DNA of 33,043 nt. It comes from an uncultured Muribaculaceae bacterium (GTDB lineage Bacteria > Bacteroidota > Bacteroidia > Bacteroidales > Muribaculaceae). This document shows, piece after piece, positions 1 to 8,730 of this stretch. Where the stretch lies: positions 1 to 33,043 of the forward strand of contig CAJUMR010000030.1 of assembly GCA_910587475.1 (NCBI GenBank), read 5' to 3'. A program made the translations under genes and the position numbers. How positions within the stretch are numbered: position 1 is the stretch's first letter; each line of letters opens with the position of its first letter. A model generated the notes under the pieces. It searched no databases, was not told the origin of the DNA, and saw only the letters and a list, made by a program, of their open reading frames with translations.

Positions 1-134
1 TATTTACTATCCGACAGCCTTTTACACCCTAAACTTTTTTTGAACTTTTTTCGTCAGCAAAATGCCATTCCAAGCCATACGGAGACGCATCAGAATAAAA
101 ACAAGAATAAAAACTCCTGCATAAACTATTTCGA

Positions 135-166
135 CTTGCTTGTATTGTCTGAAATGAGTAATTTTG
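135..166 (+). promoter_or_regulatory. Bacteroidetes-type promoter for galE
   Basis: CTTG at 135-138, a 20-base gap, then TAATTTTG at 159-166. This fits the Bacteroidetes primary sigma consensus (TTTG, about 19-20 bases, TAnnTTTG) with one mismatch in the upstream box. It predicts a start near 173 and a leader of about 77 bases. The rest of 1-249 is AT-rich and shows no convincing gene. Confidence 0.65.
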
Positions 167-249
167 TACTTCTAATTTACACATATAATAAAAAAGTGTA
201 CCGCATCAAAAAAACGGTGCACGGCAACAAACAGACAATATAAATAACT

Positions 250-1293
250 ATGGCAACTTCAAAAGGACGCATTTTGGTAACAGGTGGCACCGGTTATATC
301 GGATCACATACGACAGTCGAACTTCTTGGTGCAGGTTTCGATGTAGTCATCATTGACAATCTCAGCAACAGCAACCGCAACGTATTAGACGGCATTGAGG
401 CCATCGCCGGACAGCGCCCAGACTTTGTCGAAGCCGATTGCACCGACTTCGCCGCTCTTGAAAACCTGTTCAAGACATATCCTGACATCGTAGGAATAAT
501 CAACTTCGCCGCATCGAAAGCCGTCGGTGAATCTGTTCAAAAGCCCCTGCTGTACTACCGCAACAATCTCAACACACTGATAAATCTTCTTGAGCTGTCG
601 AAACGTTACAATGTGAAAGGCTTTGTATTCTCCTCGTCATGCACTGTCTACGGCGAACCCGACGTCAACCCTGTGACAGAAAGTTCACCCATCAAGCCTG
701 CAACATCGCCCTATGGCAACACAAAACAGATCTGCGAAGAGATCATATGCGACGACATCGCGTCGGGAGCTTCCTACCGCAGCATCATTCTCCGCTACTT
801 CAACCCTGTCGGAGCACATCCGTCAGCCCTCATCGGCGAACTGCCCAACGGCGTTCCCCAAAACCTCATCCCCTATCTCACACAGACTGCCATCGGCATC
901 CGCAAAGAGCTCAGCGTTTTCGGCGACGACTACAACACCCCCGACGGATCTTGTATCCGAGATTATATTGACGTGGTCGATCTTGCCAAAGCCCATGTCA
1001 TAGCTGTCGAGCGTCTGGTCGACGGAAAAACCGATGCTCCAGTCGAAATCTTCAATCTCGGCACCGGAAACGGCGTATCTGTATTAGAACTCATCAACGA
1101 ATTCGAGGCTGCGACAGGCGTGAAAGTGCCCCACCGCATAGCCGGACGCCGCGAAGGCGACATCGAGAAAGTCTGGGCCAACCCCTCTCACGCCAACAAC
1201 GTGCTCGGATGGGTAGCCGCCACTCCGCTGGCTGACACTCTCCGCTCTGCATGGAAATGGCAACTCGCTCTCCGCGAACGTGGCATAATGTAA
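250..1293 (+). CDS. galE: UDP-glucose 4-epimerase
   Basis: This 347-residue protein is a short-chain dehydrogenase/reductase of the GalE family, which interconverts UDP-glucose and UDP-galactose in the cytoplasm for galactose use and envelope sugar supply. The NAD-binding glycine motif GGTGYIG lies at residues 12-18. The catalytic set is visible: SSSCTVYG at 128-135 and YGNTK with Tyr155 and Lys159. The length equals that of normal GalE. The ATG at 250 puts the Rossmann motif at the usual distance from the N-terminus. It has its own promoter and is followed by a hairpin, so it is probably monocistronic. The substrate could include N-acetylated sugars; sequence reading alone does not settle that. 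Confidence 0.95.
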   Translation: MATSKGRILVTGGTGYIGSHTTVELLGAGFDVVIIDNLSNSNRNVLDGIEAIAGQRPDFVEADCTDFAALENLFKTYPDIVGIINFAASKAVGESVQKPLLYYRNNLNTLINLLELSKRYNVKGFVFSSSCTVYGEPDVNPVTESSPIKPATSPYGNTKQICEEIICDDIASGASYRSIILRYFNPVGAHPSALIGELPNGVPQNLIPYLTQTAIGIRKELSVFGDDYNTPDGSCIRDYIDVVDLAKAHVIAVERLVDGKTDAPVEIFNLGTGNGVSVLELINEFEAATGVKVPHRIAGRREGDIEKVWANPSHANNVLGWVAATPLADTLRSAWKWQLALRERGIM

Positions 1294-1315
1294 AAAAGCA
1301 TCATTGTAAAAAGCG

Positions 1316-1376
1316 GCTCAAAACACTCAGGCATCAAAACCTGAGTGTTCTGAGCTTACATCACATCTACTTTTTT
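1316..1376 (+). terminator. Terminator-like hairpin after galE
   Basis: AACACTCAGG (1322-1331) and CCTGAGTGTT (1340-1349) form a perfect 10-bp stem with an 8-base loop. One mismatch further out, GCTCA (1316-1320) pairs with TGAGC (1351-1355). A run of six Ts lies at 1371-1376, about 15 bases past the stem, which is further away than in a textbook intrinsic terminator. Confidence 0.6.
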
Positions 1377-1460
1377 ACACGGCATCAGCCGAACATGCTT
1401 CCAAAACGAACTGTTATACATCACTGACAACATTCCACACTGATAAACAATCATCAACAA

Positions 1461-2423
1461 ATGAATATCGGAAACTCCAACGGCAACTCTCCGGTTCCGG
1501 AAACTCCAAACAAGAACAACAAAAACAACAAGCTGATAATCATTGCCGCAGCATGTGTGGCTGTAATTCTGGCAGTCGCCGGATGGATGATCTATTCGAC
1601 ACGCCAAGCTCTTCAGGAAGTACAAAACGAGAAGGAGCAGATGCAGCTCGACTACGAGCAGCAGCAGCTCGCACAGGATGCTGAAAACCTTGACCGCGAA
1701 TTTGCTGTTTTTGAAAATTCACGCCAGCTCGTGATGGATGATTCTGTCAAACGCGATCTCACAGAAAAATACGAAAACGCCCGTCTCCAAGTCGAGGCCT
1801 TGCAGGCAGAGCTCAAAAATCAGAAAAACAAGAGCGCAGCCGAAATCACTAAACTCAAGAACGAAATCGAGACTCTGCGAGCACTCCTCCGCCACTACGT
1901 AGAAGAGATCAACAGGCTGAACAAAGAGAATCAGGAGCTCCGCACCGAAAATGCCCAGATAAAAGAACAGAACACGAAGTTGAACAACCGGGTAGTGGCC
2001 ACATCGCGTGAAAACGAGCAGCTCAGCAAACGCATGACACTTGCCGAAAAGCTCAACGTCACCGGACTCACACTCACGCCACTCAACAAAAAAGGCAAAA
2101 AAGAGAAAAAAGTCCAGAAGGCAGTTCAGCTGATGGCTACATTCACTATTCCGCAAAACAACTCGACTCCCGTCGGTGAAAAGACCATCTATATGCGCAT
2201 CGTGTCGCCCTCGGGCCAGTTGCTCGGCAATGGCGGAACATTCCCGTTTGAAGGCGGATCGGTGGAATGCTCGGCAAAGAAGATTGTCGAATATGCCGGC
2301 GAGGAAATCGGCGGAGTGACGATCTACTGGGATGTCAACACGGCTCTGACTCCAGGCGACTACACCGTCGAACTTTTCGCCGATAATTACCGACTCGTCA
2401 GCCGTTCGTTCAACCTGAAATAA
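1461..2423 (+). CDS. Membrane-anchored coiled-coil protein, function unknown
   Basis: I do not recognise a named family. The 320-residue product has a short Asn/Lys-rich N-terminus and one hydrophobic segment at about residues 24-46. A long, strongly charged coiled coil follows (about 50-200; Glu, Lys, Gln, Leu and Asn rich). The C-terminal domain of about 115 residues looks mostly beta and contains no cysteine motif. The topology is probably N-in with the coiled coil and C-terminal domain in the periplasm; that is inferred from the single anchor. It is the first gene of a closely spaced run, 11 bases before the mgtC-like gene. A cell-envelope scaffold role is possible but nothing in the sequence proves it. 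Confidence 0.8.
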   Translation: MNIGNSNGNSPVPETPNKNNKNNKLIIIAAACVAVILAVAGWMIYSTRQALQEVQNEKEQMQLDYEQQQLAQDAENLDREFAVFENSRQLVMDDSVKRDLTEKYENARLQVEALQAELKNQKNKSAAEITKLKNEIETLRALLRHYVEEINRLNKENQELRTENAQIKEQNTKLNNRVVATSRENEQLSKRMTLAEKLNVTGLTLTPLNKKGKKEKKVQKAVQLMATFTIPQNNSTPVGEKTIYMRIVSPSGQLLGNGGTFPFEGGSVECSAKKIVEYAGEEIGGVTIYWDVNTALTPGDYTVELFADNYRLVSRSFNLK

Positions 2424-2434
2424 CAACACTACCC

Positions 2435-3181
2435 ATGCCCTCAATCAGCGACATATGGAGCTATGGCTGGAGCTATGTCTACGGCTCTATCAACAGCATA
2501 GACGTCAACTGCATCAACTCAATCTACAAACTGCTGCTGAGCATGCTGCTCGGCAGCGTTGTAGGTTATGAACGCAAACGCAAAGGCCAGTCGGCCGGTG
2601 TGCGCACATTCTCGCTGATCGCAATGGGCGCCACGCTCGCAATGCTGCTGTCGATCTATGTCCCGCAGGAATATCTCGGGCTCAAGAACGGCGACCCAGG
2701 CCGAATTGCAGCACAAGTGGTCACAGGAGTCGGCTTCCTCGGCGCCGGAGCAATCATACAGATGAAAGGCTCCGTGCGAGGCTTGACTACGGCAGCCGGC
2801 ATATGGATGGTCGCCACCATCGGAATGGCGGTCGGTGTCGGCATGTACTGGGTATCGATCGCGGCAACAGCGCTGATAATGTTCATTCTCGTGCAGCTTG
2901 AGCGCATCGAGCACCGCATAAGCCTCGGCTCGGAATCCCGAGTGATCCGCATAACAGCATCGACCATCATCCGCGACATCCAGCCCTACTATGAGATCAT
3001 GAACAAACGCCACATGCACTTGAGCAATTTCTATGTCGAATATGACTTCACGACATCGGAAACAAAGCTCAATCTCATCGTGCTGGTGCGCGAAAGCACC
3101 GACTATCTATCGCTTTTTCACGATCTCGAAAAAGCCTATCCTACAAAAAACATAGCACTCACCAACCAACTCGCCATCTGA
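2435..3181 (+). CDS. MgtC/SapB family membrane protein
   Basis: This 248-residue protein carries the MgtC/SapB N-terminal membrane domain. Hydrophobic helices surround the conserved GYERKRKGQSAGVRT segment (near residues 44-58) and the loop DPGRIAAQVVTGVGFLGAG, followed by the conserved RGLTTAAGIW. The C-terminal 85 or so residues resemble the ACT-like soluble domain of longer MgtC proteins. Family members are inner-membrane proteins tied to growth at low magnesium and to control of membrane ATPase activity; direct magnesium transport is doubtful. Its stop is one base from the next start (TGACATG), so it is very likely co-translated with the antiporter, which hints at a joint role in ion homeostasis. 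Confidence 0.88.
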   Translation: MPSISDIWSYGWSYVYGSINSIDVNCINSIYKLLLSMLLGSVVGYERKRKGQSAGVRTFSLIAMGATLAMLLSIYVPQEYLGLKNGDPGRIAAQVVTGVGFLGAGAIIQMKGSVRGLTTAAGIWMVATIGMAVGVGMYWVSIAATALIMFILVQLERIEHRISLGSESRVIRITASTIIRDIQPYYEIMNKRHMHLSNFYVEYDFTTSETKLNLIVLVRESTDYLSLFHDLEKAYPTKNIALTNQLAI

Positions 3182-3182
3182 C

Positions 3183-5396
3183 ATGAATATAGAAGGCCTG
3201 ATTTCCGACCTCGCGTTCATCCTTCTTCTGGGTGCCGTCGTGACCATCCTTTTCAAATGGATCAAACAGCCGGTGGTGCTCGGCTACATTGTTGCCGGGT
3301 TTCTCGCAAGTCCACACTTCGAATACCTTCCGTCGGTCACAACCGAAGAGAACATCGACTTCTGGGCTCAGATCGGCATTGTAGTACTGCTATTCTCGCT
3401 CGGGCTTGAGTTCAGTTTCAAAAAGCTTGTAAATTCAGGCGGATCAGCCGTAGTGACAGCGCTTATCATCGTCACCGGCATGATGTGTGCAGGCTTCTCG
3501 ATCGGTCATCTGATGCACTTCAACTTCATCAACAGTCTATTTCTCGGCGGCATGCTGTCGATGTCATCGACCACCATCATCATAAAAGCCCTTACCGACC
3601 TCGGGCTGCGTCAGCAGAAATTTGCCACCCAAGTGCTTGCAGTGCTTATTGTTGAGGACCTGTTTGCAGTAGTCATGATGGTCATACTTTCGTCAATCGC
3701 GATCAACAACACAGTCGAAGGCAAGGAAATGCTCTTCAGCGTCGGCAAACTCGTGTTCTTTCTGGTGATATGGTTCCTCGTCGGAGTCTACGTGTTGCCG
3801 TCGGCGCTTAACCGCTGCCGCCGATTTCTCAATCAGGAGACACTGCTGATCGTGTCGATGGGCCTATGTCTCGGCATGGCCGTGTTTTCGGTCTACTGCG
3901 GCTTCTCCCTCGCACTCGGAGCGTTCGTGATGGGATCTGTACTTGCCGGAACGAGCTACGCCGAACGTATCGAACACGTTGTCACCCCGGTCAAAGATCT
4001 GTTCGGTGCCGTGTTCTTCATCTCGGTCGGCATGATGGTCCGACCCGACATACTTGTCCAATACTGTGGCCCGATACTGTTGCTGTCAGCAGCGGTAATC
4101 GTCGGTATGATCATCTTCGGCACTTTCGGCATGATCGTTACCGGACAAACATTGAAAGTTGCCATTCAGTCTGGCTTCTCGCTGACACAGATAGGTGAAT
4201 TTGCCTTCATCATCGCCACCCTCGGCATGAGCCTCGGTGTGCTCCAGTCGACCCTCTACCCTATCGTGGTTGCCGTATCGGTGATCACCACTTTCACCAC
4301 CCCCTATTTCATCAAGATGTCGATCCCATTCTATAATTATATAGAACGACATCTGCCGACTCGTCTCAACTTCCTCATCGACCGCTACCAGAAGGAAGCC
4401 GGAGTCGAAAATGCCCGCGGCCAGGCATGGGCTGCAGTGCTGAAACGCTACACTTGGCGCACGGCTGTCTATTCAGTTGTCCTCATCGCCATCATCGTCA
4501 TAGCAAGCCGCTATATCGATCCGTGGCTCTATGAAGCGTTTTCAGTAACGACCGCAAAAATCGTGTCGCTATGTGCAACGCTGACCGTGATGGCTCCATT
4601 CCTTCTGGCGCTCATGATGCCAATTTCAAAAAAAGATATGCGCACGGCTTCGCAAACCGGTGCAGCAGGCACTATTCCTTGCATCGTGCTCACCATCTTC
4701 CGCTTTCTCATCGCCCTTGCATTCGTCATCTTTGTCGTCAGTCAGGCCTACTCTGCACGCGCCGGTCTGTTGGCTGCAATTGCAGCGTTGCTGCTGGTCG
4801 CGTTCTTCTTCTCTCACCGCCTGCGCCGCCGCATGACAAGCATCGAGACAAAATTTCTCGACAATCTAAACGAACGCGAGCTGCGACGCAGCGGCAAGAA
4901 CAATAAAATTGTCAACGACTTGCATCAGGCCTTCATGTGCGTTGGCCCAGGATGCGAATTTGTCGGGCAGAAACTAATGGATTCCAACCTGCGCCAACGC
5001 TATGGAGTCAATGTTGTGAGCATCAACCGCGACACACGCATCATTCCGATCCCCGACGGGAAGACCCGTATTTTTCCAGGCGATGTCATAGGAGTCATCG
5101 GCACCGACGACCAGATCGAAAACCTCTTGCCTGTCGTTGAGGCTCAACTCCCTCCCGAATCCACCAGATCGATCAGCCTCGACGACGTGAAACTCACCAA
5201 CGTCATGCTTTCAGAAGAGTCGCCGCTGATCGGCCTCACTCCGCTGACATCAGGTCTGCGCGAAAACTATGAGGCAATCGTTGTTGCAGTTCACCGTGAC
5301 GACGAATTCATCGACTCCAACCCCAACCTGATGTTCAAAGCCGGCGACATACTCTGGCTCGTCGGCAACCAAAAGAAGCTCAACAAACTGAAATAA
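3183..5396 (+). CDS. CPA2 monovalent cation:proton antiporter with two RCK_C domains
   Basis: This 737-residue inner-membrane protein belongs to the CPA2 (KefB/KefC-like) Na+/H+ or K+/H+ exchanger family. About residues 1-390 form the Na_H_exchanger domain with many helices. Four further helices lie at about 420-550. Two TrkA-C (RCK_C) domains follow at about 583-650 (ending near PGDVIGVIGTDDQIE) and about 665-737 (ending near AGDILWLVGNQKKL). No RCK_N Rossmann domain with a GxGxxG motif is present, unlike KefB/KefC, so NAD or glutathione gating of the Kef kind is unlikely. RCK_C domains usually bind small ligands such as cyclic dinucleotides. Whether it moves potassium or sodium cannot be told from sequence. 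Confidence 0.9.
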   Translation: MNIEGLISDLAFILLLGAVVTILFKWIKQPVVLGYIVAGFLASPHFEYLPSVTTEENIDFWAQIGIVVLLFSLGLEFSFKKLVNSGGSAVVTALIIVTGMMCAGFSIGHLMHFNFINSLFLGGMLSMSSTTIIIKALTDLGLRQQKFATQVLAVLIVEDLFAVVMMVILSSIAINNTVEGKEMLFSVGKLVFFLVIWFLVGVYVLPSALNRCRRFLNQETLLIVSMGLCLGMAVFSVYCGFSLALGAFVMGSVLAGTSYAERIEHVVTPVKDLFGAVFFISVGMMVRPDILVQYCGPILLLSAAVIVGMIIFGTFGMIVTGQTLKVAIQSGFSLTQIGEFAFIIATLGMSLGVLQSTLYPIVVAVSVITTFTTPYFIKMSIPFYNYIERHLPTRLNFLIDRYQKEAGVENARGQAWAAVLKRYTWRTAVYSVVLIAIIVIASRYIDPWLYEAFSVTTAKIVSLCATLTVMAPFLLALMMPISKKDMRTASQTGAAGTIPCIVLTIFRFLIALAFVIFVVSQAYSARAGLLAAIAALLLVAFFFSHRLRRRMTSIETKFLDNLNERELRRSGKNNKIVNDLHQAFMCVGPGCEFVGQKLMDSNLRQRYGVNVVSINRDTRIIPIPDGKTRIFPGDVIGVIGTDDQIENLLPVVEAQLPPESTRSISLDDVKLTNVMLSEESPLIGLTPLTSGLRENYEAIVVAVHRDDEFIDSNPNLMFKAGDILWLVGNQKKLNKLK

Positions 5397-5418
5397 AAAT
5401 CTTACAATAAAATCCACA

Positions 5419-6585
5419 ATGAGTGATCAACGCTACATGCTAAGAGGCGTTTCCGCTTCGAAAGAAGACGTCCACAACGCCATTAAAAACGTCGACAAAG
5501 GTCTATATCCCAAAGCCTTCTGTAAAATCATCCCCGACATCCTCGGTGGAGATCCCGACTATTGCAACATAATGCACGCCGACGGAGCCGGCACAAAATC
5601 ATCTCTGGCCTATGCCTATTGGCGTGAGACCGGCGACCTGTCAGTGTGGAAAGGCATTGCTCAGGACGCGCTGATCATGAATATCGACGACCTGCTATGC
5701 GTCGGAGCAACCGACCGCATACTCCTGTCGTCGACAATCGGCAGAAACAAGAACCTCGTTCCGGGTGAAGTGATCTCGGCCATCATCAACGGCACAGAAG
5801 AACTTCTCGCCGATCTGCGCAAACTCGGCGTCAACATCTACTCGACAGGCGGCGAAACCGCTGATGTTGGCGATCTCGTACGCACGATTATCGTCGACAG
5901 CACCGTTACGTGCCGCATGCGCCGCGACATGGTGATCGACAATGCCAACATCAGCGCCGGAGACGTCATCGTCGGACTTTCATCCTACGGCAAAGCAACC
6001 TACGAAACCGAATACAACGGCGGAATGGGCAGCAACGGCCTCACATCGGCCCGCCACGACGTTTTCGCTAAATATATCGCGGAAAAATATCCCGAAACAT
6101 TCGATGCTGCCGTGCCTGACGAGCTCGTATATTCAGGCGGATGCCGCCTGACCGATCCCGTAGAAGGCACCGGTCTCGATGCAGGCAAGCTTGTGCTCTC
6201 GCCGACACGCACTTATGCTCCGGTGATCAAAGCCATACTCGACGCTATGCGCGCCGATATCCACGGCATGGTACACTGTTCGGGCGGAGCTCAGACCAAG
6301 GTACTGAACTTCGTGGGCGATGTACATGTTATAAAAGACAACATGTTCCCTGTGCCTCCGCTCTTCGAACTCATACGCGAGCAATCGGGAACAGATTGGA
6401 AAGAAATGTATAAAGTGTTCAACATGGGTCACCGCATGGAAATATACCTCAAGCCCGAACACGCAGAGCGCGTGATCGAGATCTCGAAAAGTTTCGGCAT
6501 CGACGCCCGCATAATCGGACGAATTGAAGAAGCCGAAACCAAGCGGCTGACCATCATCTCGGACAAAGGAACTTTCGAATACTGA
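5419..6585 (+). CDS. purM: AIR synthase (PurM) family protein
   Basis: This 388-residue protein is related to phosphoribosylformylglycinamidine cyclo-ligase, which makes AIR from FGAM with ATP in purine synthesis. Visible PurM-family features are the nucleotide-site segment HADGAGTKSSLAYAYW (near residue 53), the QDALIMNIDDLLCVGA stretch, and the GGETADVGDLV motif. The sequence is noticeably diverged from E. coli PurM and slightly longer, as in other Bacteroidales annotated this way. The purM label is therefore probable but not proved; a related ATP-binding AIR-synthase-fold enzyme is the alternative. It sits 22 bases after the antiporter and 1 base before the transglycosylase gene, in one probable transcript. 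Confidence 0.75.
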   Translation: MSDQRYMLRGVSASKEDVHNAIKNVDKGLYPKAFCKIIPDILGGDPDYCNIMHADGAGTKSSLAYAYWRETGDLSVWKGIAQDALIMNIDDLLCVGATDRILLSSTIGRNKNLVPGEVISAIINGTEELLADLRKLGVNIYSTGGETADVGDLVRTIIVDSTVTCRMRRDMVIDNANISAGDVIVGLSSYGKATYETEYNGGMGSNGLTSARHDVFAKYIAEKYPETFDAAVPDELVYSGGCRLTDPVEGTGLDAGKLVLSPTRTYAPVIKAILDAMRADIHGMVHCSGGAQTKVLNFVGDVHVIKDNMFPVPPLFELIREQSGTDWKEMYKVFNMGHRMEIYLKPEHAERVIEISKSFGIDARIIGRIEEAETKRLTIISDKGTFEY

Positions 6586-6586
6586 C

Positions 6587-8029
6587 TTGAAACTGAACAT
6601 CCGACATATCGCACAATCCTTCGGGGGACTGATCGCCGCAATTGCGGCGACAGCCCTGGTAGGGTGCGGACAATCGTCTAAGTCCCGGCAAGATCAAGCG
6701 TCAGGAGACACTCCGCCGATGATCTTCGCCGACTCAGACTCGACCGCAGAGATATTGTCAGATACACTCTACGCTGTCACCCTCTACGGACCAACCTCTT
6801 TCTTTATATATAAAGGAGAGGAGATGGGCTACGACTATACATTGCTGAAAGAATTCGCATCTGACAGCCACATGGCGCTCAAACTCGAGGTGGCGCCGAC
6901 TCTGTCATCAGCCATCGAAATGCTCGACGATGGCCGCGCGCAGCTTCTGGCCTACGATGTGCCGATCACATCGCACTATCGCGACCTCGTGCTCCACTGC
7001 GGACCTGAGATGTATTCAACCCAGGTGCTCGTACAGCCAAAAGTCAAAGGCAGCCCAACAGTGACCGACGTCATTGACCTGATAGGCAAAGACGTCTACG
7101 TTATCGACGACTCAAAATATTTCCGCAGGCTTCAGAATCTCAATCAGGAACTTGCCGACGAGATAATCATCCACACAGTCAGCCCCGACTCGGCGACGGC
7201 CGAAGACCTTATTGAAATGGTGTCTGACGGGAAAATACCGTTTACGGTCGTAGACAGCGACATAGCAAGTCTCAATGAAACATATTTCCACGACCTCGAC
7301 ATCTCGACAGAAGTCAGCATGCCTCAACGTTCGTCTTGGGCGGTAGCTCCCGGCGACACGACTCTCGCAGGGCAAGTCAACCGATGGTTCGACTCTGCAG
7401 AACAATCGGAAAGCAACGCCGGATTGATGAAACGCTTCTTCGAGATGAGCAAAGCCGAACCTTTCGCACCGTTCGACTTTTCGAAAGGCTACATATCGAA
7501 ATACGACAACCTGTTCAAACAGTATTCAGCCAACATCGGCTGGGATTGGCGACTTCTGGCGGCTCAAGCCTACGCCGAAAGTCTGTTCAATCCCAAAGCA
7601 CGGTCGTGGGTAGGCGCACGCGGACTTATGCAGGTGATGCCGAGGACCGGACGTGGCTACGGAGCATCGACGGCCTCACTCCTCGACCCGAATGTCAGCG
7701 TCCGTGTGGCTTCTCGACTGATAGCCGACCTCGACCGCTATCTGATCAACCTCGTACCCAACGACAAAGAACGCCGTAAATTCATTCTTGCAGCTTACAA
7801 CTGCGGCATAGCCCACGTCTACGACGCGATTGCCCTCGCAAAAAAACACGGGCTCGATCCGCAGAAATGGGACGACAATGTTGAAAAAGCCCTGCTGATG
7901 AAAATGAACCCGCAGTATTACAATGACCCCGTCGTCAAATATGGCTACGCCCGTGGTTCAGAAACTTCAGCCTACGTCAAGCGAATCATGAATTTCTATG
8001 ACAACGCCGTAAGAGAAATCAAGATGTGA
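6587..8029 (+). CDS. mltF: MltF-like membrane-bound lytic murein transglycosylase (lipoprotein)
   Basis: The product is 480 residues, read from a TTG codon at 6587. The choice is supported by the lipoprotein signal peptide: basic start, hydrophobic core, and lipobox LVGC with Cys27. The next ATG (6719) would delete all of this. Residues about 55-275 resemble a solute-binding (SBP_bac_3) domain. Residues about 300-440 form an SLT lysozyme-like domain with AQAYAESLFNP (catalytic Glu331), GARGLMQVMPRT and AAYNCG. This is the MltF domain order; such enzymes cleave peptidoglycan glycan strands to 1,6-anhydro products at the outer membrane. It starts one base after purM, so translational coupling may offset the weak start codon. 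Confidence 0.9.
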   Translation: MKLNIRHIAQSFGGLIAAIAATALVGCGQSSKSRQDQASGDTPPMIFADSDSTAEILSDTLYAVTLYGPTSFFIYKGEEMGYDYTLLKEFASDSHMALKLEVAPTLSSAIEMLDDGRAQLLAYDVPITSHYRDLVLHCGPEMYSTQVLVQPKVKGSPTVTDVIDLIGKDVYVIDDSKYFRRLQNLNQELADEIIIHTVSPDSATAEDLIEMVSDGKIPFTVVDSDIASLNETYFHDLDISTEVSMPQRSSWAVAPGDTTLAGQVNRWFDSAEQSESNAGLMKRFFEMSKAEPFAPFDFSKGYISKYDNLFKQYSANIGWDWRLLAAQAYAESLFNPKARSWVGARGLMQVMPRTGRGYGASTASLLDPNVSVRVASRLIADLDRYLINLVPNDKERRKFILAAYNCGIAHVYDAIALAKKHGLDPQKWDDNVEKALLMKMNPQYYNDPVVKYGYARGSETSAYVKRIMNFYDNAVREIKM

Positions 8030-8087
8030 ACCGCCACATCACAACCAATATTCATCCATTATATCACCATTTTTCAAAACAACAAAC

Positions 8088-8636
8088 ATGAAGAAATCCT
8101 ATCTAACCGTTGCGCTGATCTGCACCATGTGCGGAGCGCTCACACTCCCCTCTTGCATCGGCAGCTTCAACCTCACGAATAAACTTCTTACATGGAACCA
8201 GCAGATCGGCGACAAATTTGTCAACGAACTCGTGTTCTTTGCATTCTGGATTCTCCCGGTCTATGAAGTATCCGGACTTGCCGACATTCTGGTGCTCAAT
8301 AGCATCGAGTTCTGGAGCGGATCCAATCCCGTTGCCAAAGGCACAAAAGTAATCGAAGGCAACGACGGCAAATATCTCGTAGAGTGCGACGGCAAAGGCT
8401 ATAACATCAAAAGCGAGAACGACGGCAGCGTAGTGCGTCTCGATTTCGACGAAGAAAACCGTTCTTGGAGCTACACCGCACCCGGAGCCGAAAAACAGAC
8501 CATATTCACTTTTGTCGACGACACCCACATCAGCCTTCCGACTCCCGACGGCAACACAACTGTAGTAGAACTCTCTAATGCCGGTCTATACGCTTATCAA
8601 GCCATAGCAACCTCTAATCAGTTTGCACTCAACTGA
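8088..8636 (+). CDS. DUF3332 lipoprotein
   Basis: The 182-residue product starts with a lipoprotein signal peptide with lipobox LPSC (Cys23). The conserved block after it (FNLTNKLLTWNQ, then a hydrophobic FFAFWILPVYEVSGLADI stretch, then NSIEFWSG) is what I recognise as DUF3332. The C-terminal 90 residues look like a small beta domain. The function is unknown. It is the last gene of the 1461-8636 run, 58 bases after mltF, and is closed by a strong terminator. The hydrophobic stretch near residues 50-68 could be a membrane segment, so the lipid anchor and a helix may both hold it in the membrane. Confidence 0.8.
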   Translation: MKKSYLTVALICTMCGALTLPSCIGSFNLTNKLLTWNQQIGDKFVNELVFFAFWILPVYEVSGLADILVLNSIEFWSGSNPVAKGTKVIEGNDGKYLVECDGKGYNIKSENDGSVVRLDFDEENRSWSYTAPGAEKQTIFTFVDDTHISLPTPDGNTTVVELSNAGLYAYQAIATSNQFALN

Positions 8637-8655
8637 TCCGACCCTCAACCTACAA

Positions 8656-8702
8656 CGGCGGAGCGCAGTTCGATCTACGGCTGCGCTCCGCCGCTTCTTT
8701 TT
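8656..8702 (+). terminator. Strong intrinsic terminator after the DUF3332 gene
   Basis: CGGCGGAGCGCAG (8656-8668) pairs perfectly with CTGCGCTCCGCCG (8681-8693): a 13-bp GC-rich stem with a 12-base loop, followed by a T-rich tail (CTTCTTTTTC). It ends the left-hand operon before the convergent abi gene. Confidence 0.88.
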
Positions 8703-8730
8703 CAGCCATATCCATCGCCGCAGTGCGGAA

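Noticed and set aside
40..243. 67-codon frame upstream of galE
   Set aside because: Low-complexity Lys/Asn-rich translation, crosses the galE promoter, no family resemblance.
1719..2444. 241-codon frame on the minus strand
   Set aside because: Antisense to the coiled-coil gene; it arises from the skewed codon use of the real gene and runs past its stop without start context.
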